From: Sanderia malayensis | Taxonomy: Eukaryota; Cnidaria; Scyphozoa; Semaeostomeae; Pelagiidae | DNA length: 64,000 nucleotides | Assembly: GCA_013076295.1 (NCBI GenBank) | Contig: RQOL01000718.1 | Span: 3,906,001-3,970,000 of the forward strand | Direction: 5' to 3' | Part shown: piece after piece, positions 48,941-60,844 of the stretch | Layout: every line of letters starts with the position of its first letter | How positions within the stretch are numbered: the stretch's first letter is position 1 | The notes under the pieces: model-generated | Database searches by the model: none | Told to the model about the DNA's origin: nothing | The model's input: the letters and a program-made list of their open reading frames with translations, nothing else | Program-made: the position numbers and the translations under genes

Positions 48941-50039
48941 TTTCACAGCGTTTATACTAATCGTTTGGAGACATTTACAGCACAGAGCTATGACGAAATT
49001 GCAGGTAGGCCAAAGAGAAAACAACACCGATAGCAATAGCCGTGCAACGGATAGAGAGAAAAGATCAGACGACCCCCACAAACCGTTTTCTGGTTGTTGT
49101 ATTCTTGTTCACTTGCTCGTAAATGCGCATTCATCTCAGCAACCGTGTGCACGCATGCATGAAAATGGTAGCCTGGCAACACTGTCGTAAATGTTATTAC
49201 ATAGACTTCACATTGGTCCGGTTGTGTGACTGTGGGATGTGGGATAATATTGTGAATGGCCTATTAAAAACTGCTGGTCTTCAATAACAATGTGCGCCCA
49301 ATCGTGTAATGAATTTGGTCGCAAGTTGATGTGTTTGTAGCAAGCTGGTGTGGTTTGAAATTGTTATTCAAGCAATTTGTTCTTCAATGCTTGATCAAAG
49401 ATCACATATGCATTACAGATGTGGTCTTAAATGATTGTAAATCGCGGAGTCTTATACGATCGTTAGGAGGAAGCACCGCTTTGGTATTTTCTTTTGGTTG
49501 TGCATGTCAAATTGTTCATTGAAGACTTGTCTGGTCGTGTGTTTATTCATAAATAAAAATACAGTTTTAATTGTATTTTTAAATTAAGGTGGCGGGGTGG
49601 GGGTTGGAGGTAGCGGTAGAAGGGCTCTCTCTGGATTAATTCATCCATACGGAAGCTCCTTCTTGGACTCACAAAGTACATCTCTGTTACTACTTTCTTT
49701 GTCCCTTTATTCATTGTGGTCTAGTCTGTTGATAATATTAATTATTTATTTATATTTTGTACTCTCGTGTGTACTTAGATAGATACCACTTGATTCAATG
49801 TTTTCTATGCTACAGGTTTGAGCCCAAAATTAAAAACAAATGATCGTAAGTAGTAAACAAATGATCGATTTAGATGCATTAATGTAAACAACAACAAAAC
49901 ATATAAGATTAGGCAAATATTTGATATAAAACAGTGTTAATATATATAGCTAGCATGAACTAGCAAGTACACAATGTGAAAATGTAAGAATTGACTTACA
50001 AACCTCCAGTTGCCCCAATTTTATTTTCTGCTGACAAAA
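48941..50039. other. Spacer between genes D and E
   Basis: Contains the gene D promoter side and the gene E 3' side. Nothing recognised apart from a possible donor at 49998 that could mark a 3' UTR intron of gene E. Confidence 0.5.
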
Positions 50040-52000
50040 TCAAGTTCTCCTGGCCCTTCGCAGAAACATTTTTCCAAGAAACGCACGTGCGAACTGTTTT
50101 CCTCTTTCATCTTCGTTCTCTTGTTTATTGTAACCCTGATCAGACCGCTTGACAATCCTCGTTAATGCAACGTTATTTCCCGGACCAGCTGAGGTCTGGT
50201 GAGGTTCAACAAGCTGTCTCTTTACAACGATAGGAGCCAGTGGTATTTCCACGACCGTTCCTCGGTTATCTGGTCCGAATTTCATGCCATTGGGTGCCCC
50301 GGAACGTGGACCTTCAACTCCAGGTTGCTTTTTCTCATCATGATGATGATTATGATCATCAACATCGTGATCCACGCTTCTTGCTTCAGCATTTTCAGTC
50401 ATGACACTGGAATCGTCACTGCGTGGACCCGAGGAAATATCGTGCAGCGGAATCGTAATCACATCAGCACTCTCTTGCACACGACTGGTCGAAATCTGTT
50501 GCTTGGTCTGCGCAGCCACGGTGACCTGCGAAGGTGTGGTCGGCATGTTATTTGGGAAATTCTCCCTTTTATCATGATCATCATCATCACCATGGTGTCC
50601 ATGATGGTTGCCATGGGGATGAGGATGATGATGGCCTTGATTATCATGATAATGATCATGGTAATCATGATAGTGTTCATGGTTGTCTTCAAAGTTGGTG
50701 TTATGCTCGTAGAGGTGGTGATTCACGGCTCGGTCGTTGGCAATGTAAGTGAAGTGTTGGTGGAATTGTTCCATCGGTAACTGTCCGTGTCCTGGCATCT
50801 CGTGCGGGTGGAAAAGTCCGGCGAATAGCGAATGATGACGCCACGGGTCGCGAATCACGTTGAAATCCCCGCCACTCATGTGCACCTTAGTTCCGTGCTT
50901 TTTTAATGCTACAACGTTTACGTCACTACCGTGTTCTTCGAGCTAGAATAGAACAACCAAAATAACATAATTAGCAACGTAAATATGACATTTGACATTA
51001 GATACCCGGGTATTAGCCTCACTTCTGAAATTCTTGTTGTTCACTACCAAATTGATTTGCTAATTGATTTGAGAAGTACAGGGATACGATGACTTGGGTC
51101 TAATTCGGATAATGAAGACTGAAGTTGATCGTTGTAAAGTCTAAAAATCTAGCAATGCTCTTACTTCACATAAGTAGCCCCCCCCCGGTAGAATTGTGCA
51201 ATTACTAACAAGTCTATAAAATAGACAATGATAAATACGGGTGTGTCTATGCAACTGGTTGATACTTGTCAATATAGTCCCCGTGCATCAGTGTCATTAG
51301 CAGTGTGATTAAATCACAATAACGCATATAATACGGGTGTACATACTTGAAAGTAACCACCACCAACATCCCAATCGCTTTCTCCGTGCATATCATCATC
51401 ATGATGATGATTATCAGCATCATGATCATCATGATGATCACCGCTTTCCTCTTCCTCGTGATGTTCCTCGTGATGTTCCTCATGATGATGATGATTATCA
51501 TGCATTGGTTGGTGGTAAACGTATTCATCGTGGTGCTCGTGACCATGGTGATGTGCCTCGTCTCCATGATGATGCTCGTCCCCGTGATGCTTGTCTCCAT
51601 GGTAATGATGTACTTCATGTAAGAAATGGTGATCGTCATCATCGTGATGATGATCATGATGATGATCATGGTGATGATGCATGAAGTGCCGTGGTTCACT
51701 GTCCATTTCCAGGTGCTCACCGTGAGCATCGACTTGGTGTAAATCGTGGAACCCAAAGTCGGGTACGTTGAGACGGTTGTGAAAATGAGCCCAACCTCGA
51801 TTCCACCCTTCGTGTTGTAACGGAACGAGTTCGTTGCGTTTCATGAAATTGCGGTTCGCCATTTCGTTTTCAGGTTCGGTTTCGTTGTTTCGTTGCACGT
51901 TGAAAAAGTTCGCCAAATATCTGCTCATTTCGTTCGAGCAAACAGGTTGGTGATAATAAACGAGAAAAAACAGGCATACAAACTGTTGAAGTGAATTCAT
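50040..52000 (-). CDS. Gene E: secreted His/Asp-rich protein without EGF modules
   Basis: Two coding exons, 51347-52000 and 50040-50942, joined in phase 0 by CAA/GTATGT and TTCTAG/CTC; total 518 residues. The start MNSLQQFVCLFFLVYYHQPVC is a signal peptide; an ATG 24 bases upstream in frame is an alternative. Exon 1 has long His/Asp/Glu tracts (HHHHDHHHDHHHDDDDHH and similar). Exon 2 has another HYHDYHDHYHD tract, then a less biased region with several KR sites, ending KMFLRRARRT. A GTAAGT at 49998 just past the stop could begin a 3' UTR intron. Composition and position suggest it belongs to the same functional group as A-D, perhaps a metal-binding extracellular component; no known family recognised. 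Confidence 0.75.
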
Positions 52001-53902
52001 CTCAAACCAAACAGAGCAACCCAATAAGTTTCAAACTCGCAAACTAACCAAGTAGAATTTAACGACGAAAATCTTCCCAAGTTATACTCAACTCAAAACA
52101 ATTCAACTCCAAGCCAAGATTTATCACATTATCACATTGATAACCTCGTATTGTGCGAATGTCTTGTTCGCTGTGGAAATACCAATGATTATGTATTGCA
52201 TAGCATCACTTGCAGTATACACCAAACATCCAAGTGTTTTCTTAGTAGCCTCGGTTTGGTCTCGAGCCTAACGCAAAACATGTGAATATTGTAACCTGTT
52301 GTTAGTTGATCTCTTGATCACAGCACAGGGACACAAAGAATGCAGCGCAACTCACGGGAATGAAGTTGTAAACATATGGAGTGCCAACCTCGACCCCAGG
52401 CCCCTTGTCGTTTTGCTGACAATGGTTCCTGCTTGCTGCTTTTGTGTTAATTTATTTCGAGTAATTATTAAAAATATAGAAGAAGTTACAATATAAATGT
52501 ACAACATGCCAAAGAGATCTGGAAATATATGCAGTCCATATTCGTGGAAGAGTATTTTTTAAATTCCTGAAGTCCCCAGGCAAATTGGTGTGAAAATTTT
52601 TAAAAAATATAAAGACACATGGGAATTGAAAGTTAGTTACATCAGCTTTCCCTAAGATCAATGTTAATATTTGAGCAACAACTACATCTAAATTGACTTG
52701 ATGAAAAATAAAGAATAGAATGTTCGATCCTGGATAATAATTATAAAAATGTTTGGAATTAATTTCATAGCTTGACAACGCTATAGCTTATTTTCGAGGA
52801 GCACAAAACTTAACTATGTTGAGGAAATGTTGCCTTGTACTAGATTTATAATAATCACGATTTTTAATAATTTGAAAAATTCCATCTATGAACGCTTGAT
52901 TCAATGTCAAACTTCGAAAGATAAAGTTTTACACACCTATTGACGAAGTACCTGGGGAACCAGACTTGTAAAAACAGTTCTACTGGGTCAACTTTTATTC
53001 TGAAAATAATTTGATGATCAATTTATCTACAATCGTTGACATAAATTGTGAGATTGCCTTTGTTTTTACCCTCCCAAACAATCAATGTTGGCTATGTGTT
53101 GTTTCTGAGGTTATTTGAGGAAATAATAAGGTTTTCTTTCCATAATAATGTCAACATTGCATAGTCAGGGGAAGGGAGAGCTGGCCAACCATTTTTCGTG
53201 CAAACTTGAGCCAAAAACGTACTACTGCTATCTTGTATTTCTGCCAGTTTCAATATATTTTTGTGAAGGATTGTAGCTTTACTGTAAAATATCAAAAAGC
53301 ATACACCTTTTTTGGTTGCAGTAGGCCGTTGCGCTAATGGAATATTTGAGTTTGAACACTAAAGTTTAGCTGTTAAGACCATGTCACGTGAGCAAATGAC
53401 CATACTTTTTTACGCATGCGTATCACCAGTCAAAATTATGATGTAATTTGTTAAAATATATTATTACGTAATTATTATTGAGCTTAAAGCACAGCATGCA
53501 ATGCAAATGAAAGAATTTGAATTTCATGTTTCATGATCATATCAGTTAAAATTGCGCTCATGAGGTAAGAATGTAATTGCTTTAGTTAGTAGAATGATTA
53601 TTAAGATAAAATGACTGCGAAGTTTAAGACCTTCCACCAGCTAAACAATTTTAATTTTACAGAAAACAGTTAATATTTTGTGCACGAGCACGACGAAAGC
53701 GAAATGTTTACATATTTTGTATTTAGTTTTTTGAAGCACACATCCTATGATGCGAGCAAGCACTTTCAGAAGCAGCTTCTTGTTATTGTTATTAATGACA
53801 TATTCATTAGTTTGAATTATATTTGAAGTTAAGTGATTGTATATTTAATCTAGCTTTAGGTCTTTGATAATCAGAGAATGAGAGCGTGAGCGAGGCAACA
53901 AA
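52001..53902. other. Upstream region of divergent genes E and F
   Basis: About 1.9 kb of AT-rich sequence with the promoter sides of E and F. No exon, repeat family or clear promoter element recognised. Confidence 0.5.
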
Positions 53903-56900
53903 ATGGAGGCATTTCACGCTGAGTTGGATGGGTTTGATATTCATCTCCCAGGTGATAATGTAATTCCTTTCAGCAAGAAGGATGGGTTAGAGAAATTCAT
54001 CACCTGCCAATATCCCAAATGGAAAGAAAAAGGAAAAGTAACATCAATCCCAGAAGCCAGGATCCCAAGGCTTTTTCTATATCCAGATCAAATGACACGT
54101 ACATTCAAAAATCGATATACATCTCTTCACAGAGGTGAATCCGGAGAAATTAAAGTTTACAAATTGTTTCTTGAAACAGCAAAATTGGGAGAATGTGGAA
54201 TTTTGATGTTTCCAAATGTTGATGGAAATCACTTCAAGTCAAAGATTGCTCATGTTGAAATTGACATTGTGGTGATTCACCCTTTCAAAGGGGTATTTAT
54301 TGTCAATATAAAGAATGCCACAATTCAACCAGTCAAAATTGCAAATGATGTCAAAAAGCATGGGGACTTCATTGATTCTTTGGCTAAGTATGGAGCAAAT
54401 AATGTCACAGTACCAATTTACTCTCTAGTTTGTTCTTTGAAACACAATTATGATGTTGGTGCTGTGACATCTCAGTTAAAAAAAGATGCAGACAAATGCT
54501 TTAATTTGCAACCTATGGAGATGGAAGATTTTTCAAGCCATTGGAAGTCTCTCTTAACTGATATTCCTGACATTACCGAGAAAGACATATTTGAAGCACT
54601 AAATGATCTATCAGCTAGAATGGTTGCACTGAACAGCATGGAGGGTTCAATTTGCCTTATTCACAAAAAAATTGTTGGAGGTGACATGTACAAAAAGAGA
54701 GGGAATGTGAAAGATTTCACAAATAAAATGGTGAAAGAAACATTTGTTCAATCAGACAATGTCTCGGTATCCAAGGATAAACTATCCAATAGGTTAGCAC
54801 AGCTTCAGTTGAACAACAGCAAGCATGAAAGTTTGTCTGGGGGGAAAAGAAGTGTTATTCTATGGACAAAGGAACAATTGGACATTCTTAAAGAAGTCGG
54901 CACTAGACTGATGGATTCAAAGAGCAAGAAGATGCGAATATTAATCAGTGGTCCTAAGGGTTCAGGGAAAACTGTATTACTTTCATACTTGGCATATTTG
55001 GCCAAAAATATTTTCACCTCTCAACACTCCTGGAAGGATGGTGATGTGATTATTGCTGATGGAAGGTGTGGAAGTTCTCTACTCTTATTTGAGAAGTTGA
55101 AGGAAGATTTTGATGGAACTGGAATATCAGTATATGGAGATGTTGAGGGAATGCAAAAGTTAACTGGTAAAATTGTCCTCATTGATGAATGCAATGCAGG
55201 CTTGAAATTAAAGAGTTTTGTTTCCAATCTACAAGATATACAGGGACATATCATTATATTTACTTCTCGAAGTGCTGCTTCCAGCTCATTCTGCTCATAT
55301 CAACACCTAACGTTGACAAATACATTGAGAGCAACAGCCGGCCTGGTTTGTTTTTGTGAAGAGTTTAGAAGTCTAGAGTCAGGTGTTCGTTTTACAAATG
55401 TTCCAGGAACACCTGCACATAATCTGGAAAGTGGTGCCCCAGACATAAGATGCTATACAATAGATGTTGCAAAGGACCCTTTGCAGCTTGGGTATGTTGA
55501 ATCTTGCTTGGCAGCAATCAATGAAGTGATGCAAAAGTCACGAGGATTGAAAAATGTGTTGCTGACACCCTACGTTCACCCAATAACATTGCAAAGAATA
55601 ATGCATCAAATCCAACAGAAAGGATATGATTGTGAATTTCGAAATCCATTAGATGTGTTAAGCTATGGATCCAACTTAGGCCCAAGCTCTACAAGTAAGT
55701 CTAATCTCCAAGATACTTCATCTAATGGAACATCGGCAAGCCCCCAAGATACAGTCGAGTTTCCGAAAATGATATTTGTTACAGGAAACCATGTGGATGG
55801 GGCAGAATACGGGGCAGTGATTGTATTGCTGGAAAGATCTTTACCTCCTTGGTGGAATAATTACATATTTGACAGTCTTTACATAGCAATAACCAGGGCT
55901 ACTGTGAGCCTTTCTGTGTTGGTAAATAATACTGAAGAAACACCATTAATTGCTTGCAAGCACAGAGGTTCTGCTGAAGAAAAGCCAAGTTTGTGGTCTA
56001 ATGTGGATGAATCTTCTGATGTCGACATTCATTCTTTCAGAGAAATACCAGCACATCCAGCTGATTTTGTGAAGCATTTAGAAGAAATTACGTACACTAA
56101 CCGTAACATTGCTAGGCCCACACTGGTTTTTGGAAGGTTGCAAAATGTGGCAAAATGGACCAAAATTGATCCACCAATAGAACGCATTGGTATAAAGGGA
56201 ACAAAACCAAGAAACGAAAGTGTAAAATGGTTTGAATTACCAAATGGTTCCAAAATCATATCAGTTGATGGCTTTCAAATATCAAGCTTTTTTATTGAAT
56301 TTCGCGAGCTTTGTTTTCTTGTGGGACTTTCTTCCATTGTCATTCTTACTTCAACTCAAGCAGAGATCAGTGATCTTTTTCGTCTCAATCGCCACGGTTT
56401 GCAGTTCGTGGTATACGACTACCAGTTGTTATCATGTCCGATATATTTATTAACACCTTATAGGACCCCATCTGCAAGGCTTGATACATCAGAGATATTT
56501 AACTTTCTCAGCTCAAAATCTCAAAGGACATTTAAGGATCCAGAGGAAAGACGTGAAGAAATGGTGGCTACTGCTCAAACATGGCAATGTGCAAAGAAGC
56601 TTGGGACAGAATTTTTAAATGAAGGAAAGTTGCACGATGCATTAAATCATTATAAAGATAGTTTCAGAATTTTAAAGGGAGTTTATCGAGCCAGTTTGAC
56701 TACTGAAAAATTGAAACAGGTAATTAATTACCGGGAAGAAATGGCAAAGTTATGTACAAATATCTCCAAAGTATACCTTGATCTTGGAGCTGTGTCAAAA
56801 CATGAAAATCCTAACAATGCTGAGATGTCCTTGCAGTTTGCAAACAAATCTGTGGAGATGTGTCCTACTTGGGACAAAGGGTATTACAGAATAATTCAGG

Positions 56901-58804
56901 CATCACTTATTCTGGGTGCAGATACTGAAGCAACAACTGCAAAAGAAAAGAGAGAAAGGCTACGCCTAAGAGCTCAGAAGCTGAACCAGTCACATCGGTA
57001 TGCTGTTATAACAGAAATGATGCATGCATCGGCCTGCTGGAAATTATTGAAATATCAGGACAACGCATTCTTGGTAGATCAGAATGGTGATGGTCATTTT
57101 AACAGTGTTGTGGATGCTGTTGCAGAAAATCGGAGAAAACCAGTATCTTTGTTAATCAATCCAGGAATTTACAAGGGTTGCATTTTTTTGATTAAAGATA
57201 AAGTTGATATTGTTGGGAACTGCACAATCAAGACATGTGAAAAGAAAGAATGGATTATTGAAAATCCGTGTGTGGTTTTACAAGGTGGCGACTCTTTAAA
57301 CGCTATGCTCAAAAACACAATAGTTGTTGCTCACAGCCATCTTTACTTGACAAGGGTTAGTGTATATAACTGGAGACCTGATGGCTTTCATGCAATGTTT
57401 GGTTATGAAGCTTCCCATATTGAAGTTACAGAATGTGCTTTTTTATCCAAGTGTGGAGCTGCAATCTGTGCGGAATCGCGGGGAACTGATATTTTACTCA
57501 GTAGCTCTCGTTTCACTAATTGCTACGGTGCAGTATTGGCTTTAGATGGTTGTTCGATGTCCTTGAAGAAATGCTTTGTTGAGAAAACCAAAGTCTCGGG
57601 TGTGGAGTTAAGAAATAACGTAACAGCGTTGATTCAAGATTGTACTCTCAAGGATTGTGAAGGGCAGGGTTTGACGACCAGTGATAAGTGTAAAATTGAA
57701 GTCGACGGGTGTGTCTTCATCAACAATGGAACACGTAAAGGAGCATCAGAAGGGTCTTTACAGTTACACGACACAAATGCATTTATTTCTAAGTCACAAG
57801 TACTGGATCAAATTGGCTGTGGGATTGTTATTGAATATGGAAAAGGTAAATTTGAAGGAGTAACAATTGATAGATGCCGGTCAAGTGGTATTTTGACTCA
57901 AGCTCCAATTCACGTGAAGCAATGTACAATAAGGAATTGTATTGTTGCAGTCAGCATTTGCCCCTTCATTAAAGGACAAATCAGATTGGAAAGTAATACA
58001 ATCATGAAGTGCATGCAATTTTACACCACCGCAGTTTCGTCACCACATCCTATACTGATCAATAACAGTGTCAAAACGAAGTGTGAACGAAACATTACGT
58101 TGCCTATGCCTGAAGATCCATTAATGTCTGGGAAACATTTTCATGAGAAGATTTTAACAAATCGTCGAATTCTTCAAACAGGCCAAGTTTACAGCTCCAT
58201 GGATGACATCAAAGGATTAATTAATGAAGAAAGAAGCGTTCTTATAAAATATCCTTACCCGATATGCAGTTGCTGTAACGTAAGAAAAATGCATCGTGAC
58301 GAGACCTACTTCCTGTGCTCGTGCGAAATGATTTTTTATTGTTCCAAAAAATGTGCCCAGAAGGATAAAGATATGCACAAACCTCATTGTAATGATTATA
58401 AAAAGACGGTTCAATTGTACAGAAAGTCAATTAATTGGAAGGATGAAACAAAAGTAAAATCCCCCCCAAAAAAGCCTGCTAAAGCTGATGGTGAAAAATG
58501 CTACCGTTCGCAAAATGTCATGGCTGTGGAAGAAATTCAGCCATCAACAGCCAAATCTGTTAAAATTGCACAGTCCACGAAAAAAAGAAGCAGGAAAAAG
58601 AAAAAGACAATTTCGAATGTGGAAACTTCCAAGAGGCGGCGCCAGCCCTCAAAAAATGGGGAGGACAGGGAAAATTTTTTAGGACCATGCCCATTTTATG
58701 AAAGCCACGCCCATAGTAATAATTCCATAAACTGGAAAATTACAATTGTTATCCCAGTATTGTGTTTATGTATTTACTTGTATTTTTGTGGTTTAACTTG
58801 GTAA
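53903..58804 (+). CDS. Gene F: NERD-helicase-TPR-beta-helix-MYND membrane protein, single exon
   Basis: An uninterrupted 1633-codon frame. Residues 75-140 resemble the NERD nuclease-related fold (GESGE; EIDIVVIHPFKGVFIVNIKN). Residues 315-680 form a superfamily-1 helicase-like ATPase: Walker A GPKGSGKT at 350-357, Walker B KIVLIDEC at 423-430, motif V-like NHVDGAEYGAVIV at 629, motif VI-like YIAITRAT at 660. Residues 740-860 are unassigned. Residues 885-1010 look like TPR helices. Residues 1065-1390 are repetitive Cys-rich strands typical of a right-handed parallel beta-helix. A MYND finger covers 1455-1496 (CSCC...YC...C...HKPHC). Basic clusters at 1560-1580 could direct to the nucleus, yet residues 1611-1630 form a membrane segment at the extreme C-terminus. 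Function is unknown; a nucleic-acid sensing or defence role is only inference. Nearby genes are intron-rich, so a retrocopy or transfer origin is possible. Confidence 0.88.
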   Translation: MEAFHAELDGFDIHLPGDNVIPFSKKDGLEKFITCQYPKWKEKGKVTSIPEARIPRLFLYPDQMTRTFKNRYTSLHRGESGEIKVYKLFLETAKLGECGILMFPNVDGNHFKSKIAHVEIDIVVIHPFKGVFIVNIKNATIQPVKIANDVKKHGDFIDSLAKYGANNVTVPIYSLVCSLKHNYDVGAVTSQLKKDADKCFNLQPMEMEDFSSHWKSLLTDIPDITEKDIFEALNDLSARMVALNSMEGSICLIHKKIVGGDMYKKRGNVKDFTNKMVKETFVQSDNVSVSKDKLSNRLAQLQLNNSKHESLSGGKRSVILWTKEQLDILKEVGTRLMDSKSKKMRILISGPKGSGKTVLLSYLAYLAKNIFTSQHSWKDGDVIIADGRCGSSLLLFEKLKEDFDGTGISVYGDVEGMQKLTGKIVLIDECNAGLKLKSFVSNLQDIQGHIIIFTSRSAASSSFCSYQHLTLTNTLRATAGLVCFCEEFRSLESGVRFTNVPGTPAHNLESGAPDIRCYTIDVAKDPLQLGYVESCLAAINEVMQKSRGLKNVLLTPYVHPITLQRIMHQIQQKGYDCEFRNPLDVLSYGSNLGPSSTSKSNLQDTSSNGTSASPQDTVEFPKMIFVTGNHVDGAEYGAVIVLLERSLPPWWNNYIFDSLYIAITRATVSLSVLVNNTEETPLIACKHRGSAEEKPSLWSNVDESSDVDIHSFREIPAHPADFVKHLEEITYTNRNIARPTLVFGRLQNVAKWTKIDPPIERIGIKGTKPRNESVKWFELPNGSKIISVDGFQISSFFIEFRELCFLVGLSSIVILTSTQAEISDLFRLNRHGLQFVVYDYQLLSCPIYLLTPYRTPSARLDTSEIFNFLSSKSQRTFKDPEERREEMVATAQTWQCAKKLGTEFLNEGKLHDALNHYKDSFRILKGVYRASLTTEKLKQVINYREEMAKLCTNISKVYLDLGAVSKHENPNNAEMSLQFANKSVEMCPTWDKGYYRIIQASLILGADTEATTAKEKRERLRLRAQKLNQSHRYAVITEMMHASACWKLLKYQDNAFLVDQNGDGHFNSVVDAVAENRRKPVSLLINPGIYKGCIFLIKDKVDIVGNCTIKTCEKKEWIIENPCVVLQGGDSLNAMLKNTIVVAHSHLYLTRVSVYNWRPDGFHAMFGYEASHIEVTECAFLSKCGAAICAESRGTDILLSSSRFTNCYGAVLALDGCSMSLKKCFVEKTKVSGVELRNNVTALIQDCTLKDCEGQGLTTSDKCKIEVDGCVFINNGTRKGASEGSLQLHDTNAFISKSQVLDQIGCGIVIEYGKGKFEGVTIDRCRSSGILTQAPIHVKQCTIRNCIVAVSICPFIKGQIRLESNTIMKCMQFYTTAVSSPHPILINNSVKTKCERNITLPMPEDPLMSGKHFHEKILTNRRILQTGQVYSSMDDIKGLINEERSVLIKYPYPICSCCNVRKMHRDETYFLCSCEMIFYCSKKCAQKDKDMHKPHCNDYKKTVQLYRKSINWKDETKVKSPPKKPAKADGEKCYRSQNVMAVEEIQPSTAKSVKIAQSTKKRSRKKKKTISNVETSKRRRQPSKNGEDRENFLGPCPFYESHAHSNNSINWKITIVIPVLCLCIYLYFCGLTW

Positions 58805-60844
58805 TTCATGATACCGTTTGATATTCTATTTAATATTTTCATTCAGCTGAGATACAGTGTTATATTTTTGTAACATGGACGACAATGAATAACACTGTAT
58901 TTGCTGCAATATTCCATTAATAAAATGCTAAATCGGCGTACTATTCTGCTGCAACATTAGCCTTTAATAACTTAGGCCTATCTGGTACATATATATTCAT
59001 CTGTCTTTCACACATTTTCATCTATTTTTGCGAAAACGAGCAAGTAGTCTAAGAACCAGACTTCAATTTTTCAGTCTGATTTCAAAAGAAATTACTTTGA
59101 CAAATTTTATAACATGGTAGCCGCAACTGAATTGTGTTATTCTGGAACTACCTTTTATATGTTTTCTTCAGCAAAATGATATATTTAGAAAACAAAAACA
59201 ACTTGAAATAAGTCTTATTGACAACACCCGAATTTGGAAAATATTGATTATTTACGCAGACTTAAAACAACGTCATTGATGCCATAAATGCATAGGACAT
59301 TGCTGTTTGCCCTCCTTGGAAATTATTTAACGATAAGATAAGATAAGAGTCATGACAGTCTCCTTCGTTCATTTAGTTCAATATATTTTCTCCTTCGTTC
59401 TAATATTTGTATCACACCTTATATTCAGTTATGATCTTTTTTCCTTTCTGATATGACTAAATTTGTTATCGAATATTTTTCACATTCTAACCTGCTTTCC
59501 AGCTTCGTTCGGTTCCAATGAGTAGTCACGTTTTAGGTATATTTAAACTCTGTTTAAAGCCATGAATGCATATATTCAACATTTCAGTCCTTATTTATCT
59601 TTCCTGTAATTTTTATTGGTTATTTTGTTAAATCACGTCATTCTGAAGTTAGTTAGTCCTGTTAGTCTGTCAATTCTGTTAGTAATGTAGGTGAATTGAT
59701 TATTATCAAGAGACACTTGTTTCATAAATAACCCGTTGCTTCTTCGGTCAACCTGCCTACCATCACATAAGCAACGAACAAAAAATACGAAAAACCATCA
59801 CGAAAAATCGTTCCAATCATATCAAATTGTCAATCTTGCATTTATTAAGCAATGCACAAGCAATGCACAAGCATTACTTACTTGAAACAATGCACGGATA
59901 AAAATAGATTAAGTAGTGTTGCTGGTTAACTATATACAAATGCAGACACGTGCCAAACAACAAAGTAATTAACTTAATTATTAAGACATGTGCTTGGCAT
60001 GCACTTAATGCAATACCTCCCTTCTATTAGATGCATCATGTCTTCAGAGAAAAATCCCACATCATTTATAATACATACCTTCTCTCATTACCGTTGGGTT
60101 GCTAAAATATAGCTAATTCTGTAATTCGAGTGCAAAAATGTCCCAGTGGCTGGATCAAAAGAACTTGCCCAAAATGCTCTCTTGGCAAAATAAAGCAAAC
60201 AACTGTTTTGGCAAATTTTACATAAAGTAGAATATGAAAATCCTTATTGTGGCCAAATCAATTATGGCGAAATACATTTTGTTGTGATAAATTTTCTGAT
60301 TAAAGACAACATGAAAACCAGCAATTCCTGATATTTCTGAAGCCGAGATTAAACCTTGCCCTTCTCGTGTGCTGAACTCCATAACTGAATTGCGCACATA
60401 TTAAAAGCGACTTTTAACTTCATTACGTTTGACATTTGGATTTTGTAGCGACCCATTCTGTGGCCTGACCATACTTTTCCAATAAACCAAATGACAACAT
60501 TTATAGCTGTTGACATACTAGAATTTCACCACTTTCATGCTTCATTATCAAAAATCTCTCCTAGCAGTAAACTTGTATCTCAAGTTGTACAAAATTTGTG
60601 AAACAAATGGGTACATGTTTTGATCGCAATACAACCAAAATAAAAGCGTGTTAACATGGTCAATAGAAAGAGTATTTCTATTGAGGATATGATTGTGATT
60701 CGGGCAATTTAGTATAACTTCATGATTATTTGCAGCTAAAGGCCGCATACCAAATGACTGTTGTTTGCAACCAATAGGCTGATGCAAGGGCCTCTATTAA
60801 GCTGACTTGATAATAAGCTATTGAAATATCTTACTTGATTTGAT
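58805..60844. other. Spacer between convergent genes F and G
   Basis: About 2 kb of AT-rich sequence. Apart from the gene F polyadenylation signal nothing is recognised. Confidence 0.5.
58919..58924 (+). terminator. Polyadenylation signal of gene F
   Basis: AATAAA lies 115 bases downstream of the gene F stop codon and fits a short 3' UTR. Confidence 0.55.

Noticed and set aside
5519..49081. Mollusc, tunicate or sponge origin
   Set aside because: EGF and His-rich proteins alone would allow it, but exact minicollagen cysteine domains with polyproline favour Cnidaria; not proven without a database search.
51337..51684. Plus-strand His/Asp-rich frame opposite gene E
   Set aside because: His and Asp codons (CAT/CAC, GAT) read as similar residues on the other strand; the minus-strand frame has the signal peptide and splice sites.
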